Shown here: positions 1 to 7,944 of the stretch, one piece after another
Layout: every line of letters begins with the position of its first letter
Position numbering within the stretch: position 1 is the first letter of the stretch
NCBI GenBank assembly: GCA_036381195.1
Contig: DASVDH010000072.1
Span: forward strand, 1 to 25,261
Origin: RSA9 sp036381195
Lineage (GTDB): Bacteria > Gemmatimonadota > Gemmatimonadetes > Longimicrobiales > RSA9
Reading direction: 5' to 3'
Length of the DNA: 25,261 nucleotides
Notes under the pieces: generated by a model
The model's database searches: none
Seen by the model: only the letters and a program-made list of their open reading frames with translations
What the model was told of the DNA's origin: nothing
Position numbers and translations under genes: made by a program

Positions 1-65
1 CAGCGGGCCGGGATCCGCAGCCCCGCCGTGCCTGCGTCCCCGATGTGTGTCCACCCCTCGCCGCC

Positions 66-2489
66 TCACTGCGAGACCGGCGGCTTCTCGCGGGGCTTCA
101 CGATGAAGAGCCCTTCGTTGCCGCTGGTGACAATGATGACACCGCTGCCGAAGAACGGGTAGTTGCTCCAGGAGCCGCCGAAGCCGGGCGTGTTGGTGCC
201 GTAGGGCACGGTGTCGAAGTAGCCGACCTCGACCGGCTCGAGCCGGTTGCTGATGTCCACGATGCGCAGCCCGGCCTGGTAGTGCGACTGGTACATCGTG
301 TCGCCGCGGATGTAGAGGTTGTGGTCGCTGGCGGCGGTGGTGCCGAAGAACTCCGCGGCGAGCTGCGGATCGTCCAGGTCCTGCACGTCCCAGATGAGGG
401 TGCGGGTGCGCTGCACCGAGCCCTGGATCTCGTCCAGCTCGTCATCCATGTAGAAGTAGCGGTGGTCCGGGGTGAGCCAGCCCTGGTGCGTGTAGCCGAC
501 GTTCGGGTACGTGGCGCGCGAGATCGCCTTCGGGTTCTTCTTGTCCGTGACGTCCGCGATGCTGAGCGCGGTCTCGTTCGCGCCGAAGCAGATCTCGCGG
601 CCGCGGTAGTCCTCATCGGGGCCGCGGTAGACGACGCACTGGGCGTCGTGCGTGTAGCCGGTCGAGGCGCGGCCGGTCTGCGGGTCGGAGAAGCAGCCGG
701 CGAACGTGGGGTTCTTGGGGTCGCGGATGTCGATCATGTGCAGCCCGCCGCCGCACACCTCGCCGCCGGAGCTGTTGCCGACCGTGTAGGCGAAGCCGGT
801 CTCCTCGTTGATCACGATGTTGTGCGCGCTGTTGATGCGCGTGTAGTGCGCGTCCGGCTCGAACGTCACGGGCGGCTGGCGCACATCGCGCAGGCGGCGC
901 AGGTCGAAGACCTGCATGCCGTGGGGCCCCGCGCCGTCCGCCACAATGAAGGCGTGGTCCTTGTAGACCTTGATGTCGCGCCAGGTCGAGCCGGGCGAGG
1001 CCGCGGTCTTGGGCAGGTCGCCGATGAAGACGGGGTGCGTCGGGTCGCTGATGTCCACGAACGACGTGCCGTCCACGCGGCCGACGAGGGCGTACTCCTT
1101 GCCGGTTTCGGGGTCGGTCCAGCCCCAGACGTCGTTGAGGCGGACGCCCCGGCCGCCGCCCAGGTCCTGGACGGACAGGAAGGCGAGCAGGTCCACGTTC
1201 TCGCAGTCGAAGAGGGCGGCCTTGCCATCATCGCCGCAGCGGGTCTCGCTGCCCAAGATCGAGGCGAGCCGCTCCGCCGGGCTCTTCATGACGGCCGCCT
1301 CCCGCCAGGCGCCGTCTGCCGCGCGCTCGTAGATGACGACGGTGCCGGAGCCGTAGTCGTCGCCGAGCATGGCGACGGCGGCGACATTGCCGCGCACCGC
1401 GACGCTGGCGCCGAACGCGTCGCCACGGTCGAGCGCCTGCGCCGCGAGCCGGCGGACGCCGGCCACCTCCCCGTCGGGCCCGCGCTCGAACCGGTAGACG
1501 GCGCCCCGGAAGCCGCCAGCGCGTGGCGCGCCGATCCAGAGCTCGTCGCCAGCCGCCGCGATGCCGGCGCCGAAGCCGTCGCGGCGCGCGCCGTCGAAGG
1601 CGACGAGCCGGCCCTGCTCCCGCCACTCGCCCGCCTCGTCCGGAGCGAACGCGTAGACGGCGCCCCGGCCGGCAGCGGCGCCGGGTGCGCCCACCAGCAG
1701 CACGTCGCCCGCGAGGGCCAGCGTCGAGCCGAAGCGGTCGTCGCGCACGAGCCCCGCGGCGGCGAGCACCGCCGCCCTCGTCCACGCGCCGTCCGCGCCG
1801 CGCTCGTACACCTCGACGGCGCCCGCGCCCTGCGCATGGCCGGGCGCGCCGATGAAGGCCCGCCCCTCCGAGAGGGCGACGGCCGCGCCGAAGAGGCGCT
1901 CGCCGGACTCGTCGCTCGAGAGGCGCGCCTCGTGAGTCCACCGGCCGTTCGCGCTGCGGCGAAACACGTGGACGGCGCCGGCGCGGCCGGCGGCGCCAGG
2001 CGCGGCGATCAGCGCGATGTCGCCCTGGAGCGCGACGGCCGCGCCCAGCGCATCGCCCTCGGCAGCGTCGTCCGCGGCGAGGCGCGCGACCTGGCGCCAG
2101 GCATTGCCCTCACGCCGGAAGACGTACGCGGCGCCGCGGCCGCCAGCCTCACCGGCGGCGCCCACGAGCAGGGTCTCATCATCCGCGGCGATGGCCGAGC
2201 CGAAGCCGTCGCCGGGCTCGGCGCCCTCCGCCGCGAGCTTCGCCGTCTCCGCCCACACGCCGCCCTGCCGGCGATAGACGTAGACGAGCCCGGAGCGCAT
2301 CCGGTTGTAGGGCTCGCCGGCGAGCACCGCATCGGCCGTGACGACGAGCGCGGCGCCGAACCCGGCGAGCGCCGCCTCCTCCGGGGCGCCGGGCAGGCGG
2401 GGGGCGTGCGGCGCGCCGGCGTACGTCTGCGCGGTCGCGGGGCCGGACGCGAGGAGCAGGAGCGCGACGGCGGGGAGGAGCGACCTCAT
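66..2489 (-). CDS. Choice-of-anchor B family double beta-propeller protein, secreted
   Basis: The product is 807 aa. It starts with a Sec signal peptide (residues 1-21, hydrophobic core then A-T-A-Q). Residues about 40-400 contain seven repeats of the FG-GAP type, each with a D-x-F-G-x-x-(I/V)-A start, a (V/I)GAPG-like centre and an AV(Y/H)-(V/A)F end. Seven units fit one beta-propeller. From about residue 410 the sequence matches the choice-of-anchor B domain: LNDVWGW, repeated FVDISDPTHPVFIG-type LVIVD strands, and a conserved H-N-I-V-I-N stretch. This would form a second propeller. The C-terminus (IVKPREKPPVSQ) shows no LPXTG, type IX or PEP-CTERM anchor, so how it is held at the surface is unclear. 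The start at 2489 has GGAGG at 2497-2501, 7 nt upstream. Its role is unknown; in this family binding of other surface proteins or glycans is a guess. The plus strand is open for 890 codons here but is a codon-bias shadow. Confidence 0.88.
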   Translation of the reverse strand: MRSLLPAVALLLLASGPATAQTYAGAPHAPRLPGAPEEAALAGFGAALVVTADAVLAGEPYNRMRSGLVYVYRRQGGVWAETAKLAAEGAEPGDGFGSAIAADDETLLVGAAGEAGGRGAAYVFRREGNAWRQVARLAADDAAEGDALGAAVALQGDIALIAAPGAAGRAGAVHVFRRSANGRWTHEARLSSDESGERLFGAAVALSEGRAFIGAPGHAQGAGAVEVYERGADGAWTRAAVLAAAGLVRDDRFGSTLALAGDVLLVGAPGAAAGRGAVYAFAPDEAGEWREQGRLVAFDGARRDGFGAGIAAAGDELWIGAPRAGGFRGAVYRFERGPDGEVAGVRRLAAQALDRGDAFGASVAVRGNVAAVAMLGDDYGSGTVVIYERAADGAWREAAVMKSPAERLASILGSETRCGDDGKAALFDCENVDLLAFLSVQDLGGGRGVRLNDVWGWTDPETGKEYALVGRVDGTSFVDISDPTHPVFIGDLPKTAASPGSTWRDIKVYKDHAFIVADGAGPHGMQVFDLRRLRDVRQPPVTFEPDAHYTRINSAHNIVINEETGFAYTVGNSSGGEVCGGGLHMIDIRDPKNPTFAGCFSDPQTGRASTGYTHDAQCVVYRGPDEDYRGREICFGANETALSIADVTDKKNPKAISRATYPNVGYTHQGWLTPDHRYFYMDDELDEIQGSVQRTRTLIWDVQDLDDPQLAAEFFGTTAASDHNLYIRGDTMYQSHYQAGLRIVDISNRLEPVEVGYFDTVPYGTNTPGFGGSWSNYPFFGSGVIIVTSGNEGLFIVKPREKPPVSQ

Positions 2490-2747
2490 GCGAACACCTC
2501 CGGTTGTCGAGGCGGGACGCTGCCGGCCGCGCCGGCGCCGGCATCCCGATCTGGAACGGTCAACCGCTTCCCCTTAGACACGGGAGGACCGATTGTGGTT
2601 TGCCCGAGGCCGCGGGGCAAGGGGCCTGGCCCCTCCGCCCCGGCGGAGCGTGGCGCCGTCCGGGAGCCCGCCCGGCTCCCGCTTGGTTCCCGGCCGGATT
2701 CTCGCTCGGCCACCTAAGGTTCCGCGAGGGCGGCGCGCTGGTCGCGC

Positions 2748-3290
2748 TCACTGCGCGTCCGGCAGGATGAGCAGCGGCGCGGCCGGCGTGCGGAGCGGCT
2801 CGGGCTCGTCGGTCGGCAGCTCGCCGTGGACGCGGTAGAGCCCGGGCGGCACCGCCGCGCCCCCGCGCCCGCGCTGGTCCCAGCGGTCGGAGAGCTCGAG
2901 CGTCTCGCCCGGCGCGAGCGTGCGGAGCTGGAGGATGGACTGCACGGCCTGCCCCTCGAGCCGGCGCCAGACCGGCGTGCCGTCCTCGCGGGTCACCACG
3001 ATGTCGAATGCGATGGTGCGCCCGAGCAGGTGGAGCTGGACGGGGCCGTCGGTGCGGTTCCTGACGCGCAGCGCGATGGGTACCGGCTCACCCGTGCGGA
3101 CGCTGGCCGGCACGTGGATGGAGAAGGCGAGGGAATCGCTCGTGGCGGCGGAGGCGGGTCCGGAGGGCGGCTGCGTCATGGCGGTGTCGGGTTGGCTGGA
3201 GGCGCGCGGCGCATCTGGCCGACACGCCGCAATCGGGAGCGCCCCGACGCAGAGGGCCAGGGCGAGGACGGGGATGATGGAGCGGTGCAT
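2748..3290 (-). CDS. Small lipoprotein with BsuPI-like (intracellular proteinase inhibitor) domain
   Basis: The product is 180 aa. Residues 1-23 form a lipoprotein signal ending in a lipobox (L-P-I-A-A-C, Cys23), followed by a Ser/Pro/Ala-rich linker to about residue 50. The rest resembles BsuPI-type immunoglobulin-like domains: a V-x-x-G-E-P-V-P-(I)-x-(L)-R-V-x-N strand pair, an F-D-I-V-V-T strand, then W-R-R and a closing P-P-G-L-Y-R-V-H strand. Family members often sit at the cell surface, and protease inhibition is proven only for the Bacillus founder. It lies 291 nt downstream of a leftward protease gene, so an inhibitor role is possible but only inferred. The start at 3290 has a weak GAGG nearby and is supported mainly by the signal peptide. 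An open frame continues upstream but lacks signal-peptide logic. Confidence 0.72.
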   Translation of the reverse strand: MHRSIIPVLALALCVGALPIAACRPDAPRASSQPDTAMTQPPSGPASAATSDSLAFSIHVPASVRTGEPVPIALRVRNRTDGPVQLHLLGRTIAFDIVVTREDGTPVWRRLEGQAVQSILQLRTLAPGETLELSDRWDQRGRGGAAVPPGLYRVHGELPTDEPEPLRTPAAPLLILPDAQ

Positions 3291-3580
3291 CGGGGCCTCA
3301 TCGAACCGCGAGTTCCACGTCCGCTTGGGCCGGACTTTGACGGCCAGGGCACGGCACAGCTCGCCGAAGCGAGTTCGGCGTCCGCAACGCCCGGACGCTG
3401 GCGGGCGCCCGGAGCAGGGCACACGCGCAGGAAACGCGCCGGCCTCGCCAGGCGCTGCGGCGGGAGTCCAGCCGGCTGCGGCACGCGCGCGCGCACTCCC
3501 CGGGCCGCGCTGGCTTCGCAGGGGGCCGTGCGGCGAGGGCGCGGCGCCTCGCCCCCGCCGCGCGGCCGCGGCGACCAGCA

Positions 3581-4825
3581 TCAGAACGTGGTCAGCGAGC
3601 CGAGCTCGCGCTCGATGCCGGACATGGGGCTGAACACGAACTGCGTGCCCGAAGAGTTCCCGCCCCAGAGAATGCCCAGCAACGTCACGTTGTCGCCCGT
3701 GCCGGGCCACGCGAAGACGGGCGACCCGCTGTCCCCGCCGCCCACGCCCGCGTTCACGAAGCTCTGGCAGAGCTGCACGATGTTCGTGCCCGCAACCCCG
3801 ACGTTGACACACGTGTTGGTGATGGTGCCGAACGTCCAGCCGGTGGTGCGCCCTACCTTGTTGGCCTGTGCGCCGGCGATGGGGTTGGCCTGCTCGGCAG
3901 TGATGTTGAAGGTGCCCACGATCTCGAGGGACCCGGAGAGGCTCCCGCGGAACGCGGTGCGCGCGATGCCGCCGAGGTCGAAGCTGATCCCGGAGGCGTA
4001 GACCGCGCGGGAGCTGTCGCTGAAGCGGCAGCGCCGTCCGCTGGGGCAGCCGTTGCGGCGGAAGTAGGTCGGGTCCGCCACCTCGACGCCGATCACGGCC
4101 GGATCCACCGTGGAGAGCGGCTGGAAGTACTCGGTGCCCTCCACGCCGCCCTGCCGTTCGGTGCAGTGCGAGTTCGTGATGAACGAGTTCTGGCCGCTGC
4201 GAATGGCGTTGAAGCCAAGCGTGCACAGGAAGTTGGAGAAATGGATCTGGAGCCCGCCCTGGATGGGGCGGACGCGGTCGCGGAGCGTGGCGGCGGGCAC
4301 GATGGGCTCGGTCTCGATCACGCTCACCGCCGCCGCGGGGATGCCCAGGCGGGCGGCGGCGGCGCGGGCGAGGCCCGCCGCGCCGGGATGCTCGACGCCG
4401 ATGACGAGCCGGTTGGCGGCTTCATCATTGTCGATGAAGACGACACCGGGCAGGGAGAGCGCCTCCGGCGTCGCCTGCTGGAACCAGCGCTCGAGATCCT
4501 GGTGGCGGAACGCGGCGGGCCGGATCTGGAGCTGCGCGGCATCGAGCCCGTGCTCGCGCAGCACGGGCGCGAGGGCACGCTCCAGGCGGGCGCGCTGGCT
4601 GAGGTCGGTCAGGTACGCCGTGGGCGTGCCGTTCTCGTCGAGGAAGAAACCGCCAAAGGCGGGCACCTCACGGGCCATGGCATCCATGGGCGAGGCGATC
4701 GCGCTGGGCGAGGCCTCGGGGAGCGGCGCGGCTGGCGCGGCGGGGCTGGGCACATCCGTGCAGGCGGCGGTCCACAGCGCGAGGACGGCTGCCGCCAACA
4801 CTGTGCTGCGAGTGGCGCGGAGCAT
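3581..4825 (-). CDS. Trypsin-fold serine protease lipoprotein (S1-type) with pro-region
   Basis: The product is 414 aa. Residues 1-22 are a lipoprotein signal with lipobox T-A-A-C (Cys22), so the protein is predicted to be membrane anchored. Residues about 50-200 look like a pro-region, rich in Ala and Leu, with an L-x-x-V-L-R-E-H-G helix. The peptidase domain follows. His220 in N-S-H-C-T, Asp283 in F-D-L-G-G-I and Ser366 in G-G-D-S-G-S-P fit the chymotrypsin-fold triad, resembling streptogrisin and related bacterial S1 peptidases. Several cysteine pairs (near 214/221, 258/264 and 335/347 by eye) suggest disulfides outside the cytoplasm. GGAGG at 4832-4836 lies 6 nt before the ATG. Asp283 is assigned by analogy and is the least certain of the triad. 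Confidence 0.85.
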   Translation of the reverse strand: MLRATRSTVLAAAVLALWTAACTDVPSPAAPAAPLPEASPSAIASPMDAMAREVPAFGGFFLDENGTPTAYLTDLSQRARLERALAPVLREHGLDAAQLQIRPAAFRHQDLERWFQQATPEALSLPGVVFIDNDEAANRLVIGVEHPGAAGLARAAAARLGIPAAAVSVIETEPIVPAATLRDRVRPIQGGLQIHFSNFLCTLGFNAIRSGQNSFITNSHCTERQGGVEGTEYFQPLSTVDPAVIGVEVADPTYFRRNGCPSGRRCRFSDSSRAVYASGISFDLGGIARTAFRGSLSGSLEIVGTFNITAEQANPIAGAQANKVGRTTGWTFGTITNTCVNVGVAGTNIVQLCQSFVNAGVGGGDSGSPVFAWPGTGDNVTLLGILWGGNSSGTQFVFSPMSGIERELGSLTTF

Positions 4826-5596
4826 GGTGGTCCTCCCGATCCAGAGTGGGACGAGGAGGCGAAAGACCACGACGCGCGGCGCCGTGCGTCGCGCCGCAGC
4901 CCTTCGCCGGGGGTGTCGCTTGGGAGAATCCAGGTCCGGAGCGCGGCGCGGCGGGGAGACCCTCAGAGGGAGCGTGGCCTCTCGTGCCGCTCCACGGGCA
5001 CGAATGTGTGGCGCTCGGGTTCGGCACACAAGGGTGTTGTTTCTCGCACGAGCCGCGAAGCGGTTGTAGACAGACTGATAACAGGTAGTTGAAACGGCCG
5101 TGCTGGTGTGGTGCACCGCGGCGGGCGTGAACGCTTGCGGATCCTAACGGAGGCGCGCAGCGAAGCCGCGCCGGAGGCCGCCCGGGCCGTCGCGCGGCGG
5201 AGCCCGTGGTCGTCGTGCGAGGGAGGGGGGAGCGCGCCGGCTGAGGTCGGCGTGGAGGGGCGTGGCCGGGGCGTCCGGGCGGGCCAGTGGGCGGAAGATG
5301 CCGCTTCTGGCGCGGGCAGGGACAGCCGGTGCCGCGGCGCCGCCGGGCCGGTGCCGGAGCAGAGTCCGGGTTCGCCGGGGCGATGCCGGAGCACAGTCCG
5401 GGTTCGCCGGTTCGGCTGCGGCCCCGATTCCCGTGCTTCTGGCGCCGCCGCGCCGGTGCCGGGGCACAGTCCAGGTTCGCGGTTCGACTGCGTCCCCGAT
5501 TCTCGTGCTTCTCGCGCCGCCGCGCCGGTGCTGGAGCGGGCCGCGCGCGCGTGTTACGTTGCGAAACGGTTCTCCCACCCCGGCCGGACGGGCACC
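4826..5596. other. Intergenic region between divergent genes
   Basis: This 771-bp gap separates the leftward protease gene from the rightward lipoprotein gene. Around 5040-5105 there is a relatively AT-rich island (TTGTAGACAGACTGATAAC and neighbours) in otherwise very GC-rich DNA, which is a reasonable place for a leftward promoter. A second less GC-rich patch at about 5552-5575 (GTTACGTTGCGAAACGG) could serve the rightward gene. No clear -35/-10 pair can be claimed. The right half is occupied by tandem repeats (5351-5540). Open frames on both strands run through the region but have no signal peptide, motif or ribosome binding site. Confidence 0.5.
5351..5540. repeat. 72/73-bp tandem repeat
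   Basis: The motif GCCGG(A/G)GCACAGTCC(G/A)GG followed by TTCGC starts near 5383 and 5456 and begins again in shorter form at 5528, giving periods of 73 and 72 bp. A closely related partial copy lies at 5351, 32 bp before the first full unit. Each full unit also carries CCCCGATTC(C/T)CGTGCTTCT and ends with GCGCCGCCGCGCCGGTG. The 72-bp spacing keeps the plus-strand frame open, so the apparent protein extension upstream of 5597 is a by-product of the repeat. Confidence 0.8.
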
Positions 5597-6802
5597 ATGC
5601 CTGGAGCTCCGACTCGTTCGTTCCGATCCGCGGCGCTGGAGTGGCTCACGATCGCGCTGCTGGCCGTGGCCGTCGTCGCGGCGTGCGATGGGCGGCGCGC
5701 GGGCGGCGCGGTGCCGGCGGGCGGCGCAGCCGGTGCCGCCGTGCCCGTGCCGGGAGCGCCGCTCGCGGACAGCACGTTCGCGCGGCTGATCGCGGAGCTG
5801 TCGGAGCCGGGCGGCTACTTCGACACGGACAACCTGATCTCGAACGAGGCGTCGTACCTGCACGTCGCGCAGGACCTGCGCGAGCTGCGCGGCCGGGGCG
5901 GCGCGTACATCGGGGTGGGTCCGGACCAGAACTTCTCGTACATCGCGGCGCTGCGCCCGACGATCGCGTTCATCCTGGACATCCGGCGCGACAACATGCT
6001 CCAGCACCTGTTGTTCAAGGCGCTGTTCGAGCTCGCGCCCGACCGGGCGACGTACCTCTCCCTGCTGTTCGGGCGGGAGCTGGACGGTGCGGGTGACGAG
6101 GATGCGGACGCCGGCATCGATGCGCTGGTCGGGCGGCTGGACGCGGCGCCCGTGACGCAGCAGAGCAGGGAGCGTGCGCTGCGCGTCGTGCGCGAGCGCG
6201 TGCGGGCGCTGGGCGTGCCGCTGTCCGCGGAGGACCTCGAGCGGATCGACTTCATCCACCGCAGCTTCATCGAGGCGGGGCCGGCTCTCCGCTTCACGAG
6301 CCACGGCCGGCGGCCGCAGTTCTACTACCCGACGTACCGGCAGCTCCTGCTCGAGCGGGACCGCACGGGCCGGCAGGCGAACTACCTGGCGACCGCGGAG
6401 GACTTCCGGTTCGTGAAGGAGATGCAGGAGCGGAACCTGGTGATCCCGGTGGTGGGCGACTTCGCCGGGCCGCACGCGCTGGCCGCGATCGGGCGGGAGG
6501 TGCGGAGGCGGGGCGAGCGCGTCATCGCGTTCTACACCTCCAACGTCGAGTTCTACCTGATGAGGGGCGGCGTCTTCGACCGCTTCGCCCGGACCGTCGC
6601 CGGGCTGCCGCGCGCGGAGCCGGCGGTGATCGTACGCAGCTACTTCAACCGCGGCCGCGGCGGGCACCCGGCCACCGTGCGCGGTTACTACAGCACGCAG
6701 CTCGTGCAGGACATGGGGGAGTTCGTCGGGGGGTGGAGGCGGGGCGAGTACGAGAGCTACTTCGCGCTGGTGATGGCGCCGGCGCCTGCCTTTCTCCGGT
6801 AG
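5597..6802 (+). CDS. LIC_10091-like lipoprotein (SAM-methyltransferase-like fold suspected)
   Basis: The product is 401 aa. It begins with a lipoprotein signal, a positive N-region and a hydrophobic core ending V-V-A-A-C (Cys30), followed by a Gly/Ala linker. The main domain (about 55-400) carries S-N-E-A-S-Y, a glycine-rich Y-I-G-V-G-P-D-Q-N-F-S-Y-I block, R-P-T-I-A-F-I-L-D-I-R-R and later F-Y-T-S-N-V-E-F-Y-L. From memory this pattern matches the LIC_10091 family of Leptospira and environmental bacteria, in which a Rossmann, SAM-methyltransferase-like fold has been proposed. The activity is unknown. VGPDQNF in place of a typical GxGxG leaves cofactor binding open. The start at 5597 is chosen because the signal peptide begins there; the ribosome binding site is weak. 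Confidence 0.7.
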   Translation: MPGAPTRSFRSAALEWLTIALLAVAVVAACDGRRAGGAVPAGGAAGAAVPVPGAPLADSTFARLIAELSEPGGYFDTDNLISNEASYLHVAQDLRELRGRGGAYIGVGPDQNFSYIAALRPTIAFILDIRRDNMLQHLLFKALFELAPDRATYLSLLFGRELDGAGDEDADAGIDALVGRLDAAPVTQQSRERALRVVRERVRALGVPLSAEDLERIDFIHRSFIEAGPALRFTSHGRRPQFYYPTYRQLLLERDRTGRQANYLATAEDFRFVKEMQERNLVIPVVGDFAGPHALAAIGREVRRRGERVIAFYTSNVEFYLMRGGVFDRFARTVAGLPRAEPAVIVRSYFNRGRGGHPATVRGYYSTQLVQDMGEFVGGWRRGEYESYFALVMAPAPAFLR

Positions 6803-7161
6803 GGCCAGGGCGCGGGCGGGGCGGGGGAACCGGAGGACTCCCCGGCGCGTCGCGCCGGCGAGCGATTCCCACCTGTCGTTTCCTCTGGCCGGGTAGCGGG
6901 GCGCGGAGGAAGGGCCATTCCCACCTGCGATCCAAGCCGTTCCCTCCGCGCCGGTGGCGCCGAGGGCGAGCGGATCACGCTGCACCTGCTCGATCGGCCG
7001 TTCCCGCCGCGCCGGTGGCGCAGAGGGGTGCGGCGGGCGGTCCCGCCGGGCCCGAGATCGAAGGGCCCGGGGTGGCGGTCACCGGCGTCCGGGCGTAGGT
7101 TCGCGAAACAGGGGGGCGGCGGAACCATTCAGTATGGATTGATGACGGAAACGGATACGGA
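6803..7161. other. Intergenic region upstream of the osmolyte operon
   Basis: A 359-bp gap. A GC palindrome at 6842-6858 (CCGGCGCG, one centre base, CGCGCCGG) could form a hairpin and act as a weak terminator, but there is no T-tract. Positions 6864-7040 hold 61-bp repeats. The last 60 bases (about 7100-7161) are less GC-rich (CATTCAGTATGGATTGATG) and are the likely promoter region for the gene starting at 7162. No convincing consensus promoter is visible. Confidence 0.45.
6864..7040. repeat. Imperfect 61-bp tandem repeat
   Basis: The anchor CACCTG occurs at 6870, 6922 and 6983, and the segment GCCGTTCCC(T/G)CCGCGCCGG continuing TGGCGC occurs at 6936 and 6997. The last two units are therefore exactly 61 bp apart. 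The first unit is 52 bp and more diverged. The segment CCGCGCCGGTG is also part of the 72-bp repeat at 5351-5540, so the two arrays may share an origin. Confidence 0.65.
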
Positions 7162-7944
7162 ATGCGTGAAAACGAGGTCGGAAGACGTACACGGTGCAGG
7201 GCGCTGGTCCTGGCGACGGATCTGGACGGCACATTCGCGGGCGGCACGCCGGCGGAGCGCCGACGCCTCCAGGGGCTGCTGGCCGGGTGGCCGGATGGGC
7301 TGTTGATCTACGTGACGGGCCGTAGCGTCGCGGCAGCGCGCGAGTTGATGAGCGAGGCCGAGCTGCCGCGGCCCGATGTGCTGATCGCGGATGTCGGCAC
7401 GACCGTCGTGCACGGCGAGGGTTTTGAGCCGGTGGAGGCGATCGAGCGGGAGCTCGGGGCGCGGTGGCCGGGGCATGCGGCGGTGCGGGAGCGGCTGGCG
7501 GGGCTGGGCGTGGTGGAGGAGCAGGACGTGGAGGCGCCCCGGCGGGTCTCGTACGTGCTGGCGGGCGGTGCGGGCATGGAAGAGGCCGCGGCGCAGGTGC
7601 GTTCGCGCCTGACGGGCCTGGCGGTGGACGTGGTGGGGTCGGCCGGGATGTACGTGGACGTCTTGCCGGCCGGAGTGAACAAGGGGACGACGCTGCGGCG
7701 GGTGGTGAGGTGGCTGGGCCGGTCGGAGGGGGAGGTCGTGGTGGCGGGCGATTCGCTGAACGACCTGGGCCTGTTCGAGGCGGGGTTCGCGGGTGTGGTG
7801 GTGGGCAACAGCGAGCCGGGGTTGCGGGCGCGGGTCCGGGGGCGGCAGGGAGTCTACGTGGCGGCCGGCCAGGGGGCGGGGGGGATCCTCGAGGGGCTCG
7901 CCCACTTCGGGTGGATCGAAGAGGAGACGGCCCATGGCGAGTGA
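7162..7944 (+). CDS. HAD-IIB sugar-phosphate phosphatase (S6PP-like), probable glucosylglycerol-phosphate phosphatase
   Basis: The product is 260 aa. All four HAD motifs are visible: nucleophile and acid/base D20-x-D22-G-T, motif II in Y-V-T-G-R, Lys174 in G-V-N-K-G-T, and metal-binding G-D197-S-L-N-D201. The D-V-G-T-T-V segment and overall length fit the sucrose-phosphatase-like HAD-IIB group. The gene overlaps the following GT20 gene by 11 nt. That pairs it with a phospho-disaccharide or glycoside-phosphate synthase, whose product it should dephosphorylate. Because that synthase looks like GgpS, 2-O-glucosylglycerol 3-phosphate is the inferred substrate; trehalose 6-phosphate is the alternative. 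It does not resemble cyanobacterial GgpP/StpA in overall sequence. I recall the HAD part of fused GgpPS proteins as the closer relative. No strong ribosome binding site precedes the ATG. Confidence 0.82.
   Translation: MRENEVGRRTRCRALVLATDLDGTFAGGTPAERRRLQGLLAGWPDGLLIYVTGRSVAAARELMSEAELPRPDVLIADVGTTVVHGEGFEPVEAIERELGARWPGHAAVRERLAGLGVVEEQDVEAPRRVSYVLAGGAGMEEAAAQVRSRLTGLAVDVVGSAGMYVDVLPAGVNKGTTLRRVVRWLGRSEGEVVVAGDSLNDLGLFEAGFAGVVVGNSEPGLRARVRGRQGVYVAAGQGAGGILEGLAHFGWIEEETAHGE

Noticed and set aside
45..2717. 890-codon open frame on the plus strand opposite the double-propeller gene
   Set aside because: It is rich in V, A, E, G and R with no motif or signal, and mirrors the codon bias of the minus-strand gene, which has a signal peptide and domains.
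5108..5596. Upstream in-frame extension of the LIC_10091-like gene
   Set aside because: It is made of 72-bp repeats that happen to stay open. The lipoprotein signal begins only at 5597.
6842..6858. Rho-independent terminator after the LIC_10091-like gene
   Set aside because: The palindrome has almost no loop and no T-run follows; such palindromes are common by chance at this GC content.
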